Shown piece by piece: positions 1 through 5,461 of a DNA stretch of 6,548 nt (position 1 is the stretch's first letter; the number at the start of each line of letters is the position of its first letter). The notes beneath the pieces are model-generated. The model worked only from the letters and a program-made list of their open reading frames with translations, was not told the origin of the DNA and did no database searches. This DNA comes from Deltaproteobacteria bacterium (GTDB taxonomy: Bacteria > Desulfobacterota > Dissulfuribacteria > Dissulfuribacterales > JALVPX01): contig JALVPX010000055.1 in the NCBI GenBank assembly GCA_027031565.1, positions 1-6,548 on the forward strand, in the 5' to 3' direction. A program made the translations under genes and the position numbers.

Positions 1-438
1 ATCCAGGGGCATCAACTGTGCCTCGTCAACCACGATCACGATTTCTTTGCCGCGGCGTGCCTGTTCGAGAAGGCATTCCTGGAAGAGCTGAAAGAGATCG
101 GGCATGGAGCTTGAGCGTTCCATCCGGCTGCATCCAAGCTCCCTCAGCAGCATGTGGAGAAGCTGCTCTGGGTTGATCGATGGGGTCAGTACAACAGCGG
201 TCTGCTTGTCTGGATGAAGGTTTTCCAAAAGGGTCCTCAGCAGCAGGGTCTTACCCGTGCCTGCGGGCCCGGACAAGACCATGAAGCCCTCGCCGCGCTC
301 TATGCCATATTTCAATACATTTCTCGCAGCCTCGTGGGGAGAGGCAGGGAAATAGTAAAATGGATCCGGAGACAATAAAAAAGGGTTGTCTGAAAGCCCG
401 AACCGTTTCATGTGGTTGTAATCCATACTCTTTTCCAT
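1..438 (-). CDS. ExeA/GspA/MshM-type AAA ATPase, N-terminal part (cut by the window edge)
   Basis: This gene is read leftward and is open to the edge: 146 codons are visible and the C-terminus is missing. The start (residue 1 at 438) reads MEKSMDYNHMKRFGLSDNPF, followed by a LSPDPFYYF stretch, the typical opening of ExeA-family ATPases. A Walker A motif GPAGTGKT lies at residues 57-64 and a Walker B strand IVIVVDEAQ at 133-141, so the nucleotide-binding core is intact as far as it can be seen. In type II secretion, ExeA with ExeB helps place the outer-membrane secretin through peptidoglycan; MshM is the related protein of MSHA pili. The start is chosen because AGGAG (449-453, overlapping the stop of the preceding gene) sits 10 bases upstream; Met5 and Met10 are alternatives. 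It is the third gene of the leftward operon, 13 bases after the GspF-type gene, so it probably serves the same envelope machine. Whether a C-terminal peptidoglycan-binding domain follows is outside the window. Confidence 0.88.
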   Translation of the reverse strand, partial: MEKSMDYNHMKRFGLSDNPFLLSPDPFYYFPASPHEAARNVLKYGIERGEGFMVLSGPAGTGKTLLLRTLLENLHPDKQTAVVLTPSINPEQLLHMLLRELGCSRMERSSSMPDLFQLFQECLLEQARRGKEIVIVVDEAQLMPLD

Positions 439-451
439 GGCCCTATTACTC

Positions 452-1651
452 CTAACGGATTTTACTTATTAAATCGTAAATGGGTCCAAGGAGCCCCAGG
501 GCTATCATGGCGAACATAAGCCCTGCAAACAGTATCAATATGGGCTCCAGCGTCTTCGAGAGCATGTCCACCATGTTGTTTACCTTTTTCATGTAATGCC
601 TTGCCAGGATGGCGAGCTGCTCAGGCATGTTTCCGGTCTGCTCACCCACCTTCACCAGTCTCAACGCCAGGGGGCTAAAAATTGGCACCTTTGAGAAGGC
701 ATCTGAAATGGCATTGCCAAGTTCCACTTCGTGCTTGATGGTCTGAATACCCTTTTTGAGCACGGAATGGGTCGTGGAGGTTTCCATCAATTCCAGGCTC
801 CTTACTATGTGGATGCCTCCTGAGGCCAGCAGGGAAAAGTATTCGAAGAAGAAGGCAAGCTGCGATGTCCGAAGCACCTTGCCGATCAAAGGAAAATTCA
901 TCCAGAACTGGTCCCAAATATGTCTTGCTTTTTCGTTCCGCCTGGAGAGGTAGTATAGAAACCCGGCCAGCAGCCAGGACAAGGGTAAAAGGAACCACCA
1001 ATTATGACAAAAGGTGTTGATTCCCAGCAGAATCCTGGTGGGCAGCGGCAATTTTTTCAGGCCAAGCGAGGCAAAAAGGGGTATCATCTTGGGAAGTACG
1101 TAGATCATCCAGAATGAAAAAGCGCCGGTGATGGACAGGAAGACAAAGGCTGGGTAAACAAGGGCGCGTTTCGTATTTGATGTGATCTCCTCTATCTTTT
1201 CGAGATGGTTTGCAGCGTCATCAAGGGTGCGGTCCAGGCTCCCGGTCTCTTCCCCTATCTCTACCAGGGCAATTAAAATGCGTGAGAAGTGCTGCGGAAA
1301 CTTTTTCATGACCTCCGAAAGCAAAAGGCCGTCCACAAGGCCCTTTAAGAGGGTCCTGAGCAGGTGCCTGGTTGTGTTGTCCCTTGCAGAGGCAAGCAGC
1401 TCTTCCAGTGCCTGTTTCAGTGAGACCCTGCCTTTAATGAACAGGGAAAGATTTCTAAAGAATTCCGCCAGTTGCGCCCTTTTGATAGTGGCGCCCAGCT
1501 TTGGCTTCAGGGACCGCCTGCGCTTGTAGCGGACAAGGGTAAAGCCTTTGGAGAGCAGGTGTTCAAACAATTCTTCCGTGGACCTGAACTCATCTAGGCC
1601 TTTGATCACGGCCCCTTCTTCATCAATTGCTTCATACATATACTGGGCCAT
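452..1651 (-). CDS. gspF: GspF/PilC-family inner-membrane platform protein of a type II secretion or type IV pilus system
   Basis: The product is 399 residues, a normal length for GspF/PilC proteins, which sit in the inner membrane and couple the assembly ATPase to pseudopilin polymerisation. Two homologous T2SSF domains can be seen, about residues 58-183 and 263-385. Each holds the family's signature after its helical bundle: VEIGEETGSLDRTLDD at 130-145 and VKVGEQTGNMPEQLA at 333-347. Hydrophobic segments lie at about 165-188 (ending YVLPKMIP), 217-235 and 369-390, the expected three-membrane-span layout. The N-terminal region (about 1-45) has the small cytoplasmic domain found in many family members (MAQYMYEAIDEEG). 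The ATG overlaps the TAA of the upstream ATPase gene by one base, and only a weak AGGG lies ahead of it, so translation is probably coupled. Sequence alone does not decide between GspF, PilC and MshG; the symbol is given for the family. Confidence 0.93.
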   Translation of the reverse strand: MAQYMYEAIDEEGAVIKGLDEFRSTEELFEHLLSKGFTLVRYKRRRSLKPKLGATIKRAQLAEFFRNLSLFIKGRVSLKQALEELLASARDNTTRHLLRTLLKGLVDGLLLSEVMKKFPQHFSRILIALVEIGEETGSLDRTLDDAANHLEKIEEITSNTKRALVYPAFVFLSITGAFSFWMIYVLPKMIPLFASLGLKKLPLPTRILLGINTFCHNWWFLLPLSWLLAGFLYYLSRRNEKARHIWDQFWMNFPLIGKVLRTSQLAFFFEYFSLLASGGIHIVRSLELMETSTTHSVLKKGIQTIKHEVELGNAISDAFSKVPIFSPLALRLVKVGEQTGNMPEQLAILARHYMKKVNNMVDMLSKTLEPILILFAGLMFAMIALGLLGPIYDLISKIR

Positions 1652-3297
1652 TATCCAAGCACCCTGTAGAGCTCATCGACGTCGGTCAATCCGTTTAGAA
1701 CCTTTGCCCGGCCAGAGGCTGCAAAGTCGTGAAAGCCGGTTTGCCTGGCCTTTTCCTCGACAACCTTCAGCGGGGCATCCTCGCCGATCAGGTGGCATAT
1801 GTCCTTGCTGCACACCAGGATTTCAGAGATCGCCGTTCTTCCGTAGTAGCCGGTGTTCCTGCACTGGGGGCATCCTGCACCCCGCCAGTACACCTGTTCC
1901 GCAGGCAATTGATAGAGATCCAGCAGCTCCTTTCTCGGCCTGTATTCAACCTTGCAATGCGGGCAAATCAGCCTGACCAGCCGTTGTGAAATCACCCCTG
2001 ACAGGGCCGAAGAGAGAAGGAAGGGCGTGACTCCGAGATCCTTCAGCCTGGCTATGGCCCCGATGGCAGTATTGGTATGCAGGGTTGACAGGAGCAGGTG
2101 GCCTGTTAGAGCGGCTCGTATGGCCATTATCGCCGTCTCTTCATCCCTTATTTCACCAACCAATATGATGTCAGGGTCCTGCCTCAGGAAAGTGCGGATG
2201 GCAGATGAAAAGGTGTAATCGGCCTTTTCATTCACCTGGGTCTGGCGGATCATCAGGAATTCATATTCTATAGGGTCTTCAACTGTTAGGATGTTTTTGC
2301 CGATATAATCCTGTTCCCGCAGAGAGGCGTACAGCGTGGTGGTCTTACCACTCCCGGTCGGGCCGGTAACCAGTACCATGCCGAAGGGCCGTTTGAAGAG
2401 CTGGTGGACCTTTTGCAGATCCTCTTCTTCAAACCCGACGTCATTCATGCTGAAGGAGGCGCTTCCCCTGGACGGGAGCAGCCTCATCACCATATTTTCG
2501 CCGTGGTTCGTCCGCAGGGACGAGACGCGGACATCAAAGAAGTCACCAAGGAAATCAAAGGACATTCTGCCGTCCTGGGGCCTTCTCTGTTCAGAGATAT
2601 CCATGTTTGAGCGCACCTTGATGTTCGTTATAAGCCTCTGATGCAGGGCTGCAGGGAACACGTGGGCAAGACGCATGACGCCGTCTATCCTGAACAAGAC
2701 CCTGGTTGAAAGGTCGCTAGGGCTTATGTGCATGTCTGTTGCCCTGAAGGTGATGGCAGACCTGAAAAGGTTGTCTACAAGCCCACTGACATCTATTTCT
2801 ATGTCCGGGTTTTGCCTCAAACTTTCCACTACCCGGCTGATTTCCTTGTCAATAGGGTGCTCGAGCATATAGTAGTGACGCTCGATCAACTTATTCAGTT
2901 GGTTGGCGGCAGCTACGCAAAGGAAGGGGTCCTTGCCGGTTATCCTGAATACCGCCTCCCTGACCGTTGGGTCAAAGGGGTCTGAGACTGCTGCATAGAG
3001 CCTTCCATCCTTCTCGAAGAGGGGCAGCACGGAATGCTTCTTGGCCACCGAATATGGCAGCAGGGCGAGCAGGTCAAGGTCTGGGTTAAAAGACCTGATA
3101 TCGAAAAATTCCATGCGGCTCTGCTCTGCCAGCACCCTTGCCAAATCTGAATCAGTTACAAACCCGAGCCTCAGGAGGGCTTCTCCCATCCGTTCGCCCG
3201 TGGCCTTCTGTTCATGAAGGACGAATTCGATCTGTTCCTGGGTTATAAGGCCGCGGCTGGATAGAAGTTCACCAAGCGGCATCTGCCTGCCAGACAT
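1651..3297 (-). CDS. gspE: GspE/PilB/MshE-family assembly ATPase with an N-terminal MshEN-like (c-di-GMP binding type) domain
   Basis: This is the cytoplasmic hexameric ATPase that powers pseudopilin or pilin assembly; 548 residues from the ATG. All catalytic elements are present: Walker A GPTGSGKT (312-319), Asp box TVEDPIEYE (338-346), Walker B DIILVGEIRDEE (376-387) and His box TGHLLLSTLHTN (398-409). A tetracysteine zinc site follows: CPHC (445-448) and CPQC (476-479). The N-terminus has two 24-residue motifs (7-30 and 36-59) separated by exactly 5 residues, each with the G, L, G, L, Q spacing of the MshEN domain known from MshE to bind c-di-GMP; the first has Pro where the consensus has Arg. 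A second N-terminal domain follows to about residue 145. Start: the open frame reaches a TTG at 3306, only 3 bases after AGGAGG (3310-3315), whereas ATG at 3297 is 12 bases after it; I prefer the ATG, but neither spacing is ideal. It heads the leftward operon and overlaps the GspF-type gene by one base. The MshEN-like domain and the ExeA/MshM-like partner fit an MSHA-type pilus as well as type II secretion. Confidence 0.95.
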   Translation of the reverse strand: MSGRQMPLGELLSSRGLITQEQIEFVLHEQKATGERMGEALLRLGFVTDSDLARVLAEQSRMEFFDIRSFNPDLDLLALLPYSVAKKHSVLPLFEKDGRLYAAVSDPFDPTVREAVFRITGKDPFLCVAAANQLNKLIERHYYMLEHPIDKEISRVVESLRQNPDIEIDVSGLVDNLFRSAITFRATDMHISPSDLSTRVLFRIDGVMRLAHVFPAALHQRLITNIKVRSNMDISEQRRPQDGRMSFDFLGDFFDVRVSSLRTNHGENMVMRLLPSRGSASFSMNDVGFEEEDLQKVHQLFKRPFGMVLVTGPTGSGKTTTLYASLREQDYIGKNILTVEDPIEYEFLMIRQTQVNEKADYTFSSAIRTFLRQDPDIILVGEIRDEETAIMAIRAALTGHLLLSTLHTNTAIGAIARLKDLGVTPFLLSSALSGVISQRLVRLICPHCKVEYRPRKELLDLYQLPAEQVYWRGAGCPQCRNTGYYGRTAISEILVCSKDICHLIGEDAPLKVVEEKARQTGFHDFAASGRAKVLNGLTDVDELYRVLG

Positions 3298-3309
3298 TAT
3301 TATCAAAAT

Positions 3310-3315
3310 CCTCCT
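3310..3315 (-). promoter_or_regulatory. Ribosome binding site (AGGAGG) of the assembly ATPase gene
   Basis: This is a full AGGAGG on the minus strand. It lies 3 bases from an in-frame TTG (3306) and 12 bases from the in-frame ATG (3297). The short spacing argues against the TTG, and the long one is tolerable for a full-strength site, which is why the ATG is preferred as start. Confidence 0.7.
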
Positions 3316-3382
3316 GATATAAACGTTCTGGTAAACTTATCGGCACCAGGAAAAAAGTTTTCACATGGTATGATCGAAGAAT

Positions 3383-3420
3383 TTATTGGGTTAAATGCCC
3401 CTAATTGGGTTAAATGCCCC
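3383..3420. repeat. Two tandem 19-base direct repeats in the divergent intergenic region
   Basis: Units 3383-3401 and 3402-3420 abut directly and differ at one base (second position, T versus A); the shared core is ATTGGGTTAAATGCCCC (3385-3401 and 3404-3420). The second unit is part of a dyad, ATTGGG and CCCAAT (3404-3409 and 3418-3423) around 8 bases; the first has the same arms with a one-base bulge. The units lie between the candidate promoter of the secretion operon and its first gene. They would therefore sit near the start of that transcript, where they could be paired operator sites or two small, partly exclusive RNA hairpins. No known family of operator or riboswitch is recognised. 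Confidence 0.75.
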
Positions 3421-3435
3421 AATATTTAGGATGTA

Positions 3436-3466
3436 ATTTTATCAATTTCAATAATAACTGCGTCAA
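3436..3466 (-). promoter_or_regulatory. Candidate sigma70-type promoter of the leftward secretion/pilus operon
   Basis: On the minus strand a TTGACG (3461-3466, five of six to the -35 consensus) is followed after 17 bases by GATAAA (3438-3443), or after 19 bases by TAAAAT (3436-3441, five of six to the -10 consensus but with long spacing). Transcription would begin near 3430 and give a leader of roughly 130 bases containing the tandem 19-base repeats. It is the best match I found upstream of the operon. The surrounding DNA is AT-rich, so a chance match is possible. Confidence 0.4.
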
Positions 3467-3476
3467 ATCTCACACG

Positions 3477-3493
3477 ATTTCATGCATGGAAAT
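3477..3493. promoter_or_regulatory. Inverted repeat, possible regulator binding site
   Basis: ATTTC (3477-3481) and GAAAT (3489-3493) form a dyad around a 7-base centre that itself contains the palindrome ATGCAT. It lies about 10 bases upstream of the predicted -35 of the leftward operon and about 100 bases upstream of the rightward cytochrome gene. That position would suit an activator of the former or a shared regulator. Function is inferred from position and symmetry only. Confidence 0.3.
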
Positions 3494-3559
3494 ACAAAGT
3501 CGAGTGGGAATGTTAATTGCTTAAATTTAGGTCCAATCAGGCCGGTATGTGGAGGACGT

Positions 3560-3569
3560 ATTGGCCAAT
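3560..3569. promoter_or_regulatory. Perfect 10-base palindrome ATTGGCCAAT ahead of the first cytochrome gene
   Basis: This self-complementary word ends 10 bases before the AGGAGG of the first cytochrome gene. It shares the ATTGG half with the tandem repeats on the other side of the intergenic region. It could be an operator half-site pair or chance; nothing else supports it. Confidence 0.25.
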
Positions 3570-3579
3570 TAAAGCTGAG

Positions 3580-3585
3580 AGGAGG
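3580..3585 (+). promoter_or_regulatory. Ribosome binding site (AGGAGG) that fixes the start of the first cytochrome gene
   Basis: This is a full AGGAGG followed after 6 bases by TTG (3592) and after 9 bases by GTG (3595), both in frame and both placing the charged KKGK head of the signal peptide at the N-terminus. Upstream in-frame candidates, TTG at 3517 and ATG at 3547, have no comparable site and would add 26 or 16 residues ahead of an otherwise normal signal peptide. Confidence 0.8.
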
Positions 3586-3594
3586 TTACCATTG

Positions 3595-4452
3595 GTGAAA
3601 AAGGGGAAGGTAGTAAAGTTTGCAGCACTAATGTTTTTCGTATTGGTGTCATTTTGCTTTTTGTCTGTAACAGAGGGACTGGCAGGTAAGAAAAAGGAAA
3701 AAGAGCAGGGTGGAGGCACAGCTGTTCTCACAGACAAGGATTGTGCCAAATGCCATGTTCAGGAACCGGCGGACGTGGCAAAGGCAGGGGGTGCGCACAA
3801 GACAAAGGTCGGTTGCATTGATTGTCACGAAGGCCATCCCCCGCGTGTCATGGAGGGGGTGATCCCTCAATGCAGTAAATGTCACATAGGAGAGAAGCAT
3901 TTTGAACTCGAAGGCTGTTTGAAATGCCACTCAAATCCGCATACACCGCTTCAATTAAAATTGGCCAAGGGCATCAAAGGCCCCTGCCTGACCTGTCACG
4001 AATCACAGGGGGTCGATTTAGATACGCACAAGAGTTTCCATTCCACACTTGGTTGCACAGACTGCCACAATGTACATGGTGAGATCCCTGAATGCTTCAA
4101 GTGCCATAAACCGCATGCGCCCAGTCAGACTGTTGGTGACTGCGGATTGTGCCACGATGCCCACATGCCATTAATGGTGGCATACAACAATGAGATACCC
4201 TCTAAGCATTGCGGCGCATGCCATGAAGAGGAGTTTAACCAGCTCGCCAGCAGCCCGGCAAAGCATCATGAATTGGGATGTGCTGAATGCCATAAAGATA
4301 AACACAAAATGGTGCCGGAATGTCAGGATTGTCATGGCTTGCCCCACCCTGAAACAATCATGAAGAAGTTCCCGGATTGCCATACTTGCCACAACAGCCC
4401 CCATGATCTTAACCGGTGGGGCACGGCTCAGGCATCGGGAAAGAAAAAATAG
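3595..4452 (+). CDS. Dodecaheme (12 CxxCH) periplasmic c-type cytochrome with signal peptide
   Basis: The product is 285 residues from the GTG start (TTG at 3592 is equally possible). The N-terminus is a Sec signal peptide: KKGKVVK, a hydrophobic stretch at about 9-26, and likely cleavage near residue 30 in GLAGKKK. Its one Cys is not in a lipobox, so the mature protein should be soluble in the periplasm or passed further out. Twelve CxxCH heme sites begin at residues 50, 74, 93, 108, 131, 154, 167, 183, 206, 229, 243 and 263. They form three four-heme modules (50-112, 131-187, 206-267), each with an [IV]P-x-CxxCH third site and often a His 1-4 residues after the CxxCH, which could supply distal ligands. 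No catalytic domain is seen, so electron transfer rather than enzyme activity is the likely role; partners are unknown. The gene lies 46 bases before a paralogue with its own AGGAGG, presumably in one operon. I do not recognise a named family member. Confidence 0.93.
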   Translation: MKKGKVVKFAALMFFVLVSFCFLSVTEGLAGKKKEKEQGGGTAVLTDKDCAKCHVQEPADVAKAGGAHKTKVGCIDCHEGHPPRVMEGVIPQCSKCHIGEKHFELEGCLKCHSNPHTPLQLKLAKGIKGPCLTCHESQGVDLDTHKSFHSTLGCTDCHNVHGEIPECFKCHKPHAPSQTVGDCGLCHDAHMPLMVAYNNEIPSKHCGACHEEEFNQLASSPAKHHELGCAECHKDKHKMVPECQDCHGLPHPETIMKKFPDCHTCHNSPHDLNRWGTAQASGKKK

Positions 4453-4498
4453 ATTCGATTCAATGAGATGGCTGTAAAATAAGAGGAGGGTAGGTGAC

Positions 4499-5461
4499 AT
4501 GAAATCTACATGTTATAAAGTAGTGATTTTTTCAGTGGTTGCACTAGCCTTTGGCCTATGGGGATGTGTTCAGCCAAAGGGCCAGGTTAAAGGCGTGAGC
4601 CAGAAACCAGTGCAGGCGGTGAAACAAGAGGGTCCCAAGGGTGCTGCTCCATCTGTTCAGGCAGGTGCTGCAGGTGAAAGCGCCTTGTACATGAAGGAAC
4701 CCCCAGCCCTTACTCCAGTACAGTGCGCCCAGTGCCACAGGGATATTTACATGAAATTAAAGGAGAAAGGGGGTAAGCACAGGATATTTTGCACACGCTG
4801 TCACACCAAATTCCATTCATATAACCCAGTACAAGGTAATTGGCAGGAGCTTATGCCTAAATGTAGTGCCTGCCACAAGGAGCCGCATGGACCAAAGTTT
4901 CCGGATTGCTTGAAGTGTCATCAAGAACCCCACACACCCAGGGTGGTGCCAAACAGTGATTACCTTGTATCTTCATGTAATAGTTGTCATACTGATGAAG
5001 ATGCACAGCTCAGGCAGTTCAAGAGTGCTCATACAGAACAGGGATGCGATGCCTGCCATACCAGGCACGGTTTAATACCTTCCTGCTTGAATTGCCATGA
5101 ACCACATACGCCAGATCAGCAGGCATCCACGTGCACAAGCTGCCATCCGGCTCATAAGCCTTTGAAGATACACTTTACAAAGGATACGGACAGCAAGACG
5201 TGCAGCAGCTGCCATGAAGGCGAATATGCCAAGTGGTCGCAGACCCCAAGCAAACATGGTAAGGTAAATTGTTCTTTATGTCACAAAGAGCATGGGTGGA
5301 TTCCGGATTGCAAAATGTGCCATCAGCAGCCGCATCCGCCAAATCTTTTGGCCAGATTCCCCAAGTGTTTGGATTGTCACTTGGATGTGCATGATCTTCC
5401 CATAAAGAAACAAGGGTGGCTCCATGACAGAACAGGAATTGTCCAGCCAGGTGCTTCTTAA
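4499..5461 (+). CDS. Dodecaheme (12 CxxCH) c-type cytochrome, predicted lipoprotein
   Basis: The product is 320 residues, starting at ATG with AGGAGG (4484-4489) 9 bases upstream. The N-terminus has a hydrophobic stretch ending LWGC with the Cys at residue 23, a plausible lipobox although Trp at -2 is unusual. A Gln/Gly/Pro/Ala-rich linker follows (about 24-70), as expected of a lipid-anchored protein held off a membrane. Twelve CxxCH sites begin at 76, 98, 122, 137, 160, 183, 196, 212, 235, 258, 271 and 290. From site 3 to site 10 the spacing (15, 23, 23, 13, 16, 23, 23) is identical to the preceding cytochrome, and landmarks such as CLKCH..PHTP, HG-IP, CH-AH-PL, PHP...FP and HDL recur at matching places. 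The two are therefore paralogues with the same three-by-four-heme plan. Inner- or outer-membrane anchoring cannot be decided here. The gene end overlaps the next gene by 38 bases. No catalytic domain is apparent; a role as anchored electron carrier or outer-surface relay is inferred. Confidence 0.93.
   Translation: MKSTCYKVVIFSVVALAFGLWGCVQPKGQVKGVSQKPVQAVKQEGPKGAAPSVQAGAAGESALYMKEPPALTPVQCAQCHRDIYMKLKEKGGKHRIFCTRCHTKFHSYNPVQGNWQELMPKCSACHKEPHGPKFPDCLKCHQEPHTPRVVPNSDYLVSSCNSCHTDEDAQLRQFKSAHTEQGCDACHTRHGLIPSCLNCHEPHTPDQQASTCTSCHPAHKPLKIHFTKDTDSKTCSSCHEGEYAKWSQTPSKHGKVNCSLCHKEHGWIPDCKMCHQQPHPPNLLARFPKCLDCHLDVHDLPIKKQGWLHDRTGIVQPGAS

Larger units (their letters stand above)
3298..3594. other. 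Divergent intergenic region between the secretion operon and the cytochrome operon
   Basis: This region of about 300 bases separates oppositely read operons. It holds the ribosome sites, candidate promoter, tandem repeats and palindromes listed separately. I find no RNA gene, no small gene with a ribosome site, and no convincing sigma54 or sigma70 promoter pointing right. The base composition is clearly more AT-rich than the flanking genes. An open frame continues upstream of the first cytochrome from TTG at 3517, but it lacks a ribosome site and is taken as leader. Confidence 0.7.

Noticed and set aside
154..378. Plus-strand open frame of 74 codons
   Set aside because: It is antisense to the ExeA-type ATPase, whose Walker motifs are read on the other strand; no ribosome site and no recognisable protein features.
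1182..2985. Several plus-strand open frames of 65-142 codons
   Set aside because: All lie opposite the GspF- and GspE-type genes, whose family motifs are intact along their length; compositions rich in Ser, Arg and Pro are typical of antisense shadows.
3383..3420. CRISPR array
   Set aside because: Only two 19-base units that abut with no spacer between them.
3517..3594. Longer N-terminus of the first cytochrome from TTG 3517 or ATG 3547
   Set aside because: No ribosome site precedes these starts and they would bury the signal peptide; the full AGGAGG at 3580 points to GTG 3595 or TTG 3592.
3298..3594. Sigma54 promoter or c-di-GMP riboswitch in the intergenic region
   Set aside because: No GG and GC pair with the right spacing was found on either strand, and the conserved GEMM core is absent.
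3640..3670. Lipobox in the first cytochrome signal peptide
   Set aside because: The only Cys (SFCFLSV) lies in the hydrophobic core without Gly or Ala before it, so it is not a lipoprotein site.
3537..5257. Minus-strand open frames opposite the cytochromes
   Set aside because: They are created by the repeated CxxCH coding pattern read in reverse; no ribosome sites and no domain features.
5424..5461. Frameshift joining the second cytochrome to the sensor
   Set aside because: The cytochrome ends naturally after its twelfth heme and a short tail, and the sensor has its own ATG and an N-terminal start typical of GAF proteins; an overlap is simpler.
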